From: Rhynchosporium graminicola
Taxonomy: Eukaryota > Ascomycota > Leotiomycetes > Helotiales > Ploettnerulaceae
DNA: 64,000 bases
Reading direction: 5' to 3'
NCBI GenBank assembly: GCA_900074885.1
Contig: FJUW01000002.1
Span: 62,001 to 126,000, forward strand
This document shows positions 13,152 to 23,457 of the stretch, piece by piece. The notes beneath the pieces were generated by a model. That model did no database searches. It was not told the origin of the DNA and saw only the letters and a program-made list of their open reading frames with translations. How positions within the stretch are numbered: position 1 is the stretch's first letter; every line of letters starts with the position of its first letter. The translations under genes and the position numbers were made by a program.

Positions 13152-15603
13152 TGTAACGACACAAGACTCAAGGCGGTATATAAGCAAGAATAAACAAGTA
13201 GGGAGGCTAAGAGCGATCTTATATAGTCTGGTACGAAGGAAACAGAAAGATATAGAGCTCTAAAGGAGTCTGCACCTTCTATATATATAAGGAGGGTATA
13301 CCTAAGGCACTGATACTAGCCTGTATCTGCTACATATACTATGCGCCGTTATATTACCCCCTTCTAAGATAAAGGCTCGCCCTCGAGCCTTGAAGAATCG
13401 AATAAAGGAAATAAAATAAGTATAAAACATAGTTAAATATTAAGATAACTTTCTAAATTTCTATTAAACTGAAACTATAGATACTAATTTAGTACTAAGA
13501 TTATCTCATCTATAGAGGGAAACGTAATCTCTAGTAATTATAATACCGAGTTTTACTAAATAAGTAAGGCTAAGCGAGTAATTGAAACACTTAAAGGTTA
13601 CGAAAGAAATAAAAGTCTAAATCGAATTCTAAAGAAGCTAAAAGATTAAAGAGAGTTAGATATCTTTATTAAGTAGATATAGAAAGTATTAAATTAAAAG
13701 TTCTAGTAGAGGGAAGTCGATTCTGCTAAGAGGGATAAATTATACCGGGGTATAAGAGTTACGAGTCGGATTCCGGCAATTTCCGCTAGGGTAATAAGCT
13801 ACTTCGTCCTAGCCTAAAAGTAAGGTTTTTCGCTATTAGAGCTACTTTCAGAAGGTTAAAGTCGGGTAAGGGGATAAAGGTTCTTTTCTGGTAGAAGGAG
13901 GTCGATTCTGCCGAGGGGGAAATATAACGATATAAGACTCAAGGCGGTATACAAGTAAGAATAAATAAGTAGGGAGGCTAAGAGCGATCTTATATAGTCT
14001 AGTACGAAAGAAACAGAAAGATACAGAGCTCTAAAGGAGTCTGCACCTTCTATATATATAAGGAGGGTATGCCTAAGGCACCGATACTGGCCCGTATCTG
14101 CCACGTATACTATGCGCCGTCATATTAATATAACGACACAAGACTCAAGGCGGTATACAAGTAAGAATAAACAAGTAGGGAGGCTAAGAGCGATCTTATA
14201 TAGTCTAGTACAAAGGAAACAGAAAGATATAGAGCTCTAAAGGAGTCTATACCTTCTATATATATAAGGAGAGTATACCTAAGGCACCGATACTAGCCTA
14301 TATCTGCTACGTATACTATACGCTATTATATTACCCCCTTCTAAGATAAAGGCTTGCCCTCGAGCCTTAAAGAATCGAATAAAGGAAATAAAGTAAGTAT
14401 AAAACGTAATTAAATATTAAGATAACTTTCTAAATTTCTATTAAACCGAAACTATAGATACTAATTTAGTACTAAGATTATCTCTTCTATAGAGGGAAAC
14501 GTAATCTCTAGTAATTATAATACTAAGTTTTACTAAATAAGCGAGGCTAAGTAAGTAATTAAAATACTTAAAGGTTACGAAAGAAACGAAAGTCTAAATC
14601 GAATTCTAAAGAAGCTAAAAGATTAAGGAGAGTTAGATATCTTTATTAAGTAAATATAGAAAGTATTAAATTAAAAGTTCTAGTAGAGAGAGGTCGATTC
14701 TACTAAGGGGAATAAATTATACCGGGGTATAAGGGTTATAAATCGGATTCCGGTAATTTCCGCTAAAGTAATAAGCTACTTTATCCTAGCTTAAAAGTAA
14801 GGTTTTTCGCTATTAGAGCTACTTTCGGAAGGTTAAAGTCGAGTAAAGGAATAAAGGTTCTTTTCTAGTAGAAGGAGGTCGATTCTGCCGAGGGGGATAA
14901 ATTATACTAGGGTATAAGAGTTACGAGTCGGATTCTGGTAATTTCCGCTAGAGTAATAAGCTACTTTGTACTAGCCTAAAAGTAAGGTTTTTCGCTATTA
15001 GAGCTACTTTCGGAAGGTTAAAGTCAGGTAAGAGGATAATAAATATTAGAGCTTATAGGGAAGTTTCTACCTAAAATTCGTCCGCTATTTTACTTCGTAC
15101 GTATAAAGGAACGAGTTTCGAAGTATCCGAGAGTGATTTCGCAGTAATACTAGTGCTTCTGAGGCTGAATTACGTTCAAATTCCTAGCTATCCGAGAGAT
15201 CTCTAGAATCTCGGCTCTTTTGAAAACTTAACTATCGAATTCGTAATTAATAATACTAACTATTTCCGTATAATTCCGAAAATCCAAGGTAAGTAGAGAT
15301 AACTCAGCGAAGAGCTCCCTAGTAGTCGTACGTGCGAATCGAGTTTTCTAGGTAAGATATTATTTAATACTATCCCTAGCGGTCTTAATCTTTCTATTTA
15401 ATATAATAATATAAGACTTAAAGCGGTATATAAGTAAGAATAAACAAGTAGGGAGGCTAAGAGCGATCTTATATAGTCTAGTACGAAGGAAACAGAAAGA
15501 TATAGAGCTCTAAAGGAGTCTGCACCTTCTATATATATAAGGAGGGTATGCCTAAGGCACCGATACTGGCCCGTATCTGCCACGTATACCATGCGCCGTC
15601 ATA
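13152..15603 (-). mobile_element. Family-D non-autonomous gypsy-type element, copy 1 (compound, four LTRs)
   Basis: Four 202-bp LTRs at 13,152-13,353, 13,923-14,124, 14,129-14,330 and 15,402-15,603. The outer two are flanked by ATGCG (13,147-13,151 and 15,604-15,608). Orientation is minus, because the complement of a polypurine tract (ttaccccc) follows the left LTR. The inner LTRs are separated only by TTAA. The left interior (569 bp) is a truncated copy of the right one (1,071 bp). The interior is non-coding and has a repeated unit of about 185 bp starting near 14,691 and 14,876. The insertion splits the copia-1 integrase. The two-unit structure may come from recombination between copies or a nested event. 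Confidence 0.85.
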
Positions 15604-15608
15604 ATGCG

Positions 15609-16744
15609 CCTATTCGACTGGAAAGTAGGCTTTTACTTATACTAAGAAGTCGGATATATACCTAGCTAATTAAAAGCTAATTAAGTTAGCCGATATGACG
15701 GGTTGCACCCGTTAGTATGCTTGACGCCTGAGGCGTCTACGCTAGTATCTGACGTATTATTATACGTGTTTCAATACCACTGCCACTAACGGCCGCGGCA
15801 TTATCTTTTCTTCGAAGGGAGACTTCTATTTCTCCCTTCTCTTCTTAGTTAATTCTCCTTGTAATACAGACGAGCTTTTGCACTGCACACTTTGTATTCG
15901 CCCCGTGACAGCCGAAATATAGTATTACTGCAAAATTAAGATTTAGAGATATAATAGAAGTAAGAAGTACTCTCTCTCTTAGATAAAAGAGCTTACTGAT
16001 CACCTTAGAATACTACTAGAGGAGTCTACTCTATATACTCTAGAGTAAGATAGAAGAGCTGAACGCTCTATATATACGATTATCGAGAAGGTACGTATAG
16101 TTATAGTAGATCAGAATATACTTGATTATATATAGCTGGAGATTCTACTCGCCTGCATATATATCGCTAACCTGATCTCTACTTCTAGAGTGGAGGGAAG
16201 ACTCCTTTTAAGTGCTTCTAGGATAATATTAAGCTAAGGGTGAACTATACTCCCTCTATTAAGTATCTCTATATATTAGGATATCCTGTCTTTATACTAA
16301 TTAATAAGAAGAAGAGAGTCTAGAGCTATAAGGTAGCTCTTAGAGCTGAAAAGGTTATTCTAGTAGGATTTGAAAGTTATAATATCTATAGATACCTAGT
16401 TAATAGAAAGGTAGTTCGTACCTCTTATCTACGATTTAATAAAGATAGCTTAGTTATAGAACCTCACGAAGAAAACGCTATAATAGTACCTTAAACTAAG
16501 GGTGATTCTATCGATAATTTAAGTTAAAATCAAGACGTCGAGGTTACTAGTACTACTACTTCTAATATAGGTATTATAAGCTAAGACGAGGATTCCGAAG
16601 TCGAAATCGATAGTACAGAAGATACCGAGTCTATAGTCATAGACGAAGTTCTAGCACTAGAAGTCGATATCCCGGAGTAAGCTACTATATAAAAGAAGCA
16701 TAGAAGACCTCCTAGATCTAAGAACTATATACTGACGTACGTTC
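15609..16744 (+). pseudogene. Copia-1 integrase, central and C-terminal part (RIP-degraded)
   Basis: Continues the integrase after family-D copy 1 and is split again by a solo LTR (15,694-15,910). A copia integrase signature ERSIYTIIEKVR lies at about 16,046-16,090, and the downstream region has the typical YRYLVN...VVRTSYLRFNKD pattern at about 16,390-16,450. An acidic linker follows, up to the TRIM-like insert at 16,745. Stops at Gln codons throughout. Confidence 0.82.
15694..15910. repeat. Solo LTR Z (217 bp), little RIP
   Basis: Begins TATGACGGG (ancestral TGTGACGGG) and ends CCCCGTGACA, flanked by GCCGA on both sides (15,689-15,693 and 15,911-15,915). Its GC content is visibly higher than its surroundings and intact CpA and TpG sites remain. 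No internal region, so probably the product of LTR-LTR recombination. The 3' end resembles solo LTR Y. Confidence 0.82.
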
Positions 16745-17264
16745 TGTAATAGGCACGTGATAGTCGGTTATATATATACAGTATTAGGCGTATTCAGCGT
16801 GCGCTGAATATTATAATCTTTTAGTTCAGATAGCGTAGTTAGTATAAGCTTAACCTTAAACTTATTATAGAATATTCAGCGCAATCGATCTTCTAGCAGA
16901 GTACCTCTGAGTATAGCTAACGCGGCCCTTAGCGAAAGTATACCGAGAAATATTAGAGTAATATATTTAAACTACTTACGTTAAGCTGATAATAGGTAAT
17001 AGTATCGACTTCGAGATCTCTTATCTTAGTATATTACGTTATAACCCTTAGGGGTTTAACGTAGTATATTAGCCGAGCGAGTCACGATAATTCTTCGGCC
17101 TAAGGCGCTCGAGGACGAGCTTACTAAGAGGGGAGATATTATAATAGGCACGTAATAGTCAGTTATATATATATAGTATTAGGCGTATTCAGCGTGCGCT
17201 GAATATTATAATCTTTTAGTCCAGATAGCGTAGTTAGTATGAGCCTAACCTTAACCCCGTTACA
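16745..17264 (+). mobile_element. TRIM-like short LTR element, copy 2 (520 bp)
   Basis: Same length and structure as copy 1. Starts TGTAATAGGCACG and ends CCCCGTTACA, flanked by CGTTC (16,740-16,744 and 17,265-17,269). The terminal CA is preserved here. Inserted in the copia-1 linker between integrase and reverse transcriptase. It reappears at 20,153-20,672 inside duplication copy B, which is probably not a real third copy. Confidence 0.88.
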
Positions 17265-18163
17265 CGTTCCTAGGGCTATACGTTCAGGCCGGAACGCAGA
17301 TCTAACTCTAAATTCGACGCCTAAGGTAACCTCGGAACTAAATAATAGCTACTCTTATACTATCTCTCTATTAGAAGAAGAGATAAAGAGTACTAGTTAG
17401 TATCGACTTGCCTTCTATATAGCTTAAGAAGAGTCTCTATTCTTAGATAATCCGACTACTTTAGATCAGGCTATAAAGAGAGCTAATTAGCTAGAATAGA
17501 AAAAGGCTATTATTAAGAAGTACTAATCTCTTAAAGAGAAGTCGACTTAGAAGACTATAAGTCGCTCTAATATACTAAAAGGGTGCAGAGTACTAAGTTC
17601 TCGTCTAATTTTCAAGACTAAGAGAGATATAGATAGTAAAATCGATAAATATAAAGTCAGATTTATAATCTAAGGTTATACGTAACGATTTAGTCACGAT
17701 TACGATTAGATATATACTAGAGTCTATAAATCTTCTACTTAGAAGATAGGCTTAGCAGTTACGGCGGAGTACGACTTAGAAGTCGAACAGTTTGATATAG
17801 TAATAGTATTCTTATATAATGAAGCTGATACCCTGATATACGTTAAATTACTGCTATTTTATAGATAATTTAAGTATAGACTTATAGACAAGGAATATAT
17901 ACTATTACTAAAGGCTCTGTATAGTCTGAAGTAGTCTCTACGCCTCTAGTAAGAGATACTACGTAAGGAGTTCGGTATTATCGACTTTATACTTTTATAA
18001 ACTGATAATTGCGTATATATTAACTAAGAAACTAGAATAATTATCATTACCTATATCGACGATTTTCTAGTTATCTTAAAGGCTAGACTAGCTCTTAAAG
18101 AGCTTAAGAAGAAGATTCTTACTATATTCGATATTCTACTAGCTAGACTAGCTAAATACTTCC
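17265..18163 (+). pseudogene. Copia-1 reverse transcriptase, 5' part (RIP-degraded)
   Basis: Copia RT pattern with many Gln-to-stop changes: KYKVRFIIQGYTQRF at about 17,650, DLEVEQFDIVIVFLYNEA near 17,780, LKALYSLKQS near 17,910, and the catalytic box TYIDDFLV at about 18,049-18,072, with both Asp residues still present. The frame stops at 18,163 where copia-2 begins and resumes at 45,848. Repeated at 20,673-21,571 in duplication copy B. Confidence 0.85.
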
Positions 18164-18393
18164 TGTCGTACACTTTCACCTGTCATATATAGTCACGTTA
18201 TATCTAATCACTTGCACAGCCTAGTATATACTTATATGATCTCCTTATATATTTAAAGTAAGCTTTCTCTCTTTCTTCTGAAGAGATAACGCTCTCTATA
18301 ATTAATATTCAGAGACGACTTTAATTCTCTATCTCCTAATACCTTAAAGTGATTTTTCATAACTAATAAAGCCTACCTTACTTTTATACTATA
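18164..18393 (+). repeat. Copia-2 5' LTR (230 bp)
   Basis: Same length as the 3' LTR, with clear alignment from end to end and transition differences. The end TATACTATA corresponds to TGTACCACA in the 3' LTR. A second appearance at 21,572-21,801 belongs to duplication copy B. Confidence 0.9.
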
Positions 18394-18801
18394 GTTAAGA
18401 GCTATATATTAATATATCGCTTTTAAAGCTACCTATTATATATATAGAAGTAAAGCTTCATTCTAGCTTTCGATCACTTGAGTTATCTATTTAAGCTTTT
18501 TATAATATATTAATTAATATTCTATAAAGCTTATATTAGCTTTTCAACTACTTAAACTATATCTTTCAGCGATCCTTCTAACGATCTACTTAATCTAAGT
18601 AATAAGATAGTCTATAAAAAGCTAGAGTAATAGCTAGATTAGATCTTTTATATTTAATTTATAGCTAGAATAATCAGGGTATAGTAATATATAGACCTAG
18701 ATCTACTAGACTAAGTCTCCTTAGCTGAGCTTCTTCAGATCCGATTACGATAGCTATAAGAGATTGTAAATAGCGAGAATCGAAGCTCTAAAGTAGATTA
18801 T

Positions 18802-18968
18802 TGTAAGGGGCGACCCCAGGATTAAGCACCGGCGATGCCTGTGCTTACTAAGCCTAGCGGCACCCGCATGTTTTCCTTCGGAGCCAGGCTAGAACCTGAC
18901 TCTCTCCTGTATCGAACTTCTTGAATACTACACTTGACCATCTGCGTACGCGTTGCTCACCCGTGATA
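18802..18968. repeat. Solo LTR Y (167 bp), little RIP
   Basis: Begins TGTAAGGGGCGACCCC and ends CACCCGTGATA, flanked by ATTAT (18,797-18,801 and 18,969-18,973). It is a GC-balanced island in TA-rich sequence, with intact CpA sites. Reappears at 22,210-22,376 in duplication copy B. The 3' terminus is like that of solo LTR Z, so the two may belong to related families. Confidence 0.8.
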
Positions 18969-20049
18969 ATTATAATATAGAAATAAAAGCTTAAGAGCTT
19001 GAATTAGTTTAATAAGCTAAGGAGCAGATCTCTAAACTAACTAGAAGCACTCGAGATATAAGTCAGATGCTCGATCTAACTTCGGTACGCTTTATTCTAG
19101 CTAAACCTAAGAAACCTACTATAATTACTATAGTATCTCGGAAAGCCGAAGTAGAGATCGAAAATAAGTAATTTATACTCGATCTCGCTACTAATAGCTA
19201 AAAGACTATTACTTACGCTAAAATCTACATATAGGTAGAGAAGACTATATTACTAACCTACTTAGCTCCTACGATCAAGGGATTATTAGCTAAAAAGAGA
19301 GTAAACCTTTAATACCTTTTGAGAGCTTTAAGATAAGAACTCTATTAAATTAATACGATTATTTAATCTAATATATAGAAAGCTTATAAGCTTTATCTTA
19401 CTATAGGAGTATCCGCTAGAGGTAAAGGAAGAGGTAGTAATTTAAACTCTTTGTGACGACTGGTCAGGTTTGGAGGTCTCTCCCTATTAGTGGAAACACT
19501 TACTGCTAAGCGAGATTACACGAGTAGAGTTTAGGGGCCCCTTTTCATATATATACTTCTATTCTCTCTCTACTTCTTCACTCCTTAGTTATAGATTCTC
19601 AAGTGATTCTTACTACTTCATATTTATAGTAATATAAGGTCTTATTACCCAGGTAGTTTTAAGACCTTTCTAGAGTAAGCGTCATATTATCTATAACTCT
19701 TTTACCTACGTCTAGGAAGATAGTAAATATCTACTTATATTATACCTCTATACCTAGAGCTACTAAACGCAGGAGACTACGCTATATAGAGAAGGCCTAT
19801 ACTAAGTATAAACTTGAAGAATAGCACCTAAACCGAAGTAACTTAAGTCTAATAAATCGACTACTAGTTCTCCGACTTCTTCTACCTCCTATTCTTCGGC
19901 GACTCATAATACTCGCTATAACCTACCTCTCTCTATAGTAGAGAGTACTCGCGATAACGCCTTGTCCGAGTTAAGCTCTCTAACTCCTATTATAATTAAC
20001 GAACTTACTAAGTCGCTAAATCTCCCCGATAATACTCCTATATTAATAG

Positions 20050-20050
20050 N
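20050..20050. other. Single undetermined base: scaffold join
   Basis: The only N I noticed in the window. The 3,407 bp on each side match each other, so this marks a contig junction with unmerged overlapping ends rather than a sequenced ambiguity. Confidence 0.9.
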
Positions 20051-23000
20051 ACGAAGTTCTAGCACTAGAAGTCGATATCCCGGAGTAAGCTACTATATAA
20101 AAGAAGCATAGAAGACCTCCTAGATCTAAGAACTATATACTGACGTACGTTCTGTAATAGGCACGTGATAGTCGGTTATATATATACAGTATTAGGCGTA
20201 TTCAGCGTGCGCTGAATATTATAATCTTTTAGTTCAGATAGCGTAGTTAGTATAAGCTTAACCTTAAACTTATTATAGAATATTCAGCGCAATCGATCTT
20301 CTAGCAGAGTACCTCTGAGTATAGCTAACGCGGCCCTTAGCGAAAGTATACCGAGAAATATTAGAGTAATATATTTAAACTACTTACGTTAAGCTGATAA
20401 TAGGTAATAGTATCGACTTCGAGATCTCTTATCTTAGTATATTACGTTATAACCCTTAGGGGTTTAACGTAGTATATTAGCCGAGCGAGTCACGATAATT
20501 CTTCGGCCTAAGGCGCTCGAGGACGAGCTTACTAAGAGGGGAGATATTATAATAGGCACGTAATAGTCAGTTATATATATATAGTATTAGGCGTATTCAG
20601 CGTGCGCTGAATATTATAATCTTTTAGTCCAGATAGCGTAGTTAGTATGAGCCTAACCTTAACCCCGTTACACGTTCCTAGGGCTATACGTTCAGGCCGG
20701 AACGCAGATCTAACTCTAAATTCGACGCCTAAGGTAACCTCGGAACTAAATAATAGCTACTCTTATACTATCTCTCTATTAGAAGAAGAGATAAAGAGTA
20801 CTAGTTAGTATCGACTTGCCTTCTATATAGCTTAAGAAGAGTCTCTATTCTTAGATAATCCGACTACTTTAGATCAGGCTATAAAGAGAGCTAATTAGCT
20901 AGAATAGAAAAAGGCTATTATTAAGAAGTACTAATCTCTTAAAGAGAAGTCGACTTAGAAGACTATAAGTCGCTCTAATATACTAAAAGGGTGCAGAGTA
21001 CTAAGTTCTCGTCTAATTTTCAAGACTAAGAGAGATATAGATAGTAAAATCGATAAATATAAAGTCAGATTTATAATCTAAGGTTATACGTAACGATTTA
21101 GTCACGATTACGATTAGATATATACTAGAGTCTATAAATCTTCTACTTAGAAGATAGGCTTAGCAGTTACGGCGGAGTACGACTTAGAAGTCGAACAGTT
21201 TGATATAGTAATAGTATTCTTATATAATGAAGCTGATACCCTGATATACGTTAAATTACTGCTATTTTATAGATAATTTAAGTATAGACTTATAGACAAG
21301 GAATATATACTATTACTAAAGGCTCTGTATAGTCTGAAGTAGTCTCTACGCCTCTAGTAAGAGATACTACGTAAGGAGTTCGGTATTATCGACTTTATAC
21401 TTTTATAAACTGATAATTGCGTATATATTAACTAAGAAACTAGAATAATTATCATTACCTATATCGACGATTTTCTAGTTATCTTAAAGGCTAGACTAGC
21501 TCTTAAAGAGCTTAAGAAGAAGATTCTTACTATATTCGATATTCTACTAGCTAGACTAGCTAAATACTTCCTGTCGTACACTTTCACCTGTCATATATAG
21601 TCACGTTATATCTAATCACTTGCACAGCCTAGTATATACTTATATGATCTCCTTATATATTTAAAGTAAGCTTTCTCTCTTTCTTCTGAAGAGATAACGC
21701 TCTCTATAATTAATATTCAGAGACGACTTTAATTCTCTATCTCCTAATACCTTAAAGTGATTTTTCATAACTAATAAAGCCTACCTTACTTTTATACTAT
21801 AGTTAAGAGCTATATATTAATATATCGCTTTTAAAGCTACCTATTATATATATAGAAGTAAAGCTTCATTCTAGCTTTCGATCACTTGAGTTATCTATTT
21901 AAGCTTTTTATAATATATTAATTAATATTCTATAAAGCTTATATTAGCTTTTCAACTACTTAAACTATATCTTTCAGCGATCCTTCTAACGATCTACTTA
22001 ATCTAAGTAATAAGATAGTCTATAAAAAGCTAGAGTAATAGCTAGATTAGATCTTTTATATTTAATTTATAGCTAGAATAATCAGGGTATAGTAATATAT
22101 AGACCTAGATCTACTAGACTAAGTCTCCTTAGCTGAGCTTCTTCAGATCCGATTACGATAGCTATAAGAGATTGTAAATAGCGAGAATCGAAGCTCTAAA
22201 GTAGATTATTGTAAGGGGCGACCCCAGGATTAAGCACCGGCGATGCCTGTGCTTACTAAGCCTAGCGGCACCCGCATGTTTTCCTTCGGAGCCAGGCTAG
22301 AACCTGACTCTCTCCTGTATCGAACTTCTTGAATACTACACTTGACCATCTGCGTACGCGTTGCTCACCCGTGATAATTATAATATAGAAATAAAAGCTT
22401 AAGAGCTTGAATTAGTTTAATAAGCTAAGGAGCAGATCTCTAAACTAACTAGAAGCACTCGAGATATAAGTCAGATGCTCGATCTAACTTCGGTACGCTT
22501 TATTCTAGCTAAACCTAAGAAACCTACTATAATTACTATAGTATCTCGGAAAGCCGAAGTAGAGATCGAAAATAAGTAATTTATACTCGATCTCGCTACT
22601 AATAGCTAAAAGACTATTACTTACGCTAAAATCTACATATAGGTAGAGAAGACTATATTACTAACCTACTTAGCTCCTACGATCAAGGGATTATTAGCTA
22701 AAAAGAGAGTAAACCTTTAATACCTTTTGAGAGCTTTAAGATAAGAACTCTATTAAATTAATACGATTATTTAATCTAATATATAGAAAGCTTATAAGCT
22801 TTATCTTACTATAGGAGTATCCGCTAGAGGTAAAGGAAGAGGTAGTAATTTAAACTCTTTGTGACGACTGGTCAGGTTTGGAGGTCTCTCCCTATTAGTG
22901 GAAACACTTACTGCTAAGCGAGATTACACGAGTAGAGTTTAGGGGCCCCTTTTCATATATATACTTCTATTCTCTCTCTACTTCTTCACTCCTTAGTTAT

Positions 23001-23457
23001 AGATTCTCAAGTGATTCTTACTACTTCATATTTATAGTAATATAAGGTCTTATTACCCAGGTAGTTTTAAGACCTTTCTAGAGTAAGCGTCATATTATCT
23101 ATAACTCTTTTACCTACGTCTAGGAAGATAGTAAATATCTACTTATATTATACCTCTATACCTAGAGCTACTAAACGCAGGAGACTACGCTATATAGAGA
23201 AGGCCTATACTAAGTATAAACTTGAAGAATAGCACCTAAACCGAAGTAACTTAAGTCTAATAAATCGACTACTAGTTCTCCGACTTCTTCTACCTCCTAT
23301 TCTTCGGCGACTCATAATACTCGCTATAACCTACCTCTCTCTATAGTAGAGAGTACTCGCGATAACGCCTTGTCCGAGTTAAGCTCTCTAACTCCTATTA
23401 TAATTAACGAACTTACTAAGTCGCTAAATCTCCCCGATAATACTCCTATATTAATAG
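20051..23457. repeat. Copy B of the 3,407-bp duplication (probable assembly artefact)
   Basis: Matches 16,643-20,049. This copy continues into the rest of gypsy-1 (23,458 onward), while copy A continues leftward into the copia-1 integrase. It contains second appearances of TRIM copy 2 (20,153-20,672), copia-1 RT (20,673-21,571), the copia-2 5' LTR (21,572-21,801), solo LTR Y (22,210-22,376) and the gypsy-1 5' LTR. Confidence 0.9.
22860..23094 (+). repeat. Gypsy-1 5' LTR (235 bp)
   Basis: TG start intact, terminal CA changed to TA. Aligned over its full length to 29,174-29,408. Confidence 0.93.

Larger units (their letters stand above)
16643..20049. repeat. Copy A of a 3,407-bp duplication abutting the N (probable assembly artefact)
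   Basis: Matches 20,051-23,457 at a constant offset of 3,408, with no difference at the points I compared. It spans the end of the copia-1 integrase linker, TRIM copy 2, copia-1 RT, the copia-2 5' LTR, solo LTR Y and the start of gypsy-1. The unit starts and stops exactly at the N and respects no element boundary, as expected of two overlapping contig ends that were not merged. Confidence 0.9.

Noticed and set aside
13856..15592. Nearly identical minus-strand frames of 64-82 codons
   Set aside because: They lie mostly in the family-D LTRs and repeat because the LTR repeats; no protein-coding pattern.
20153..20672. Third TRIM copy
   Set aside because: It is TRIM copy 2 repeated by the probable assembly duplication.
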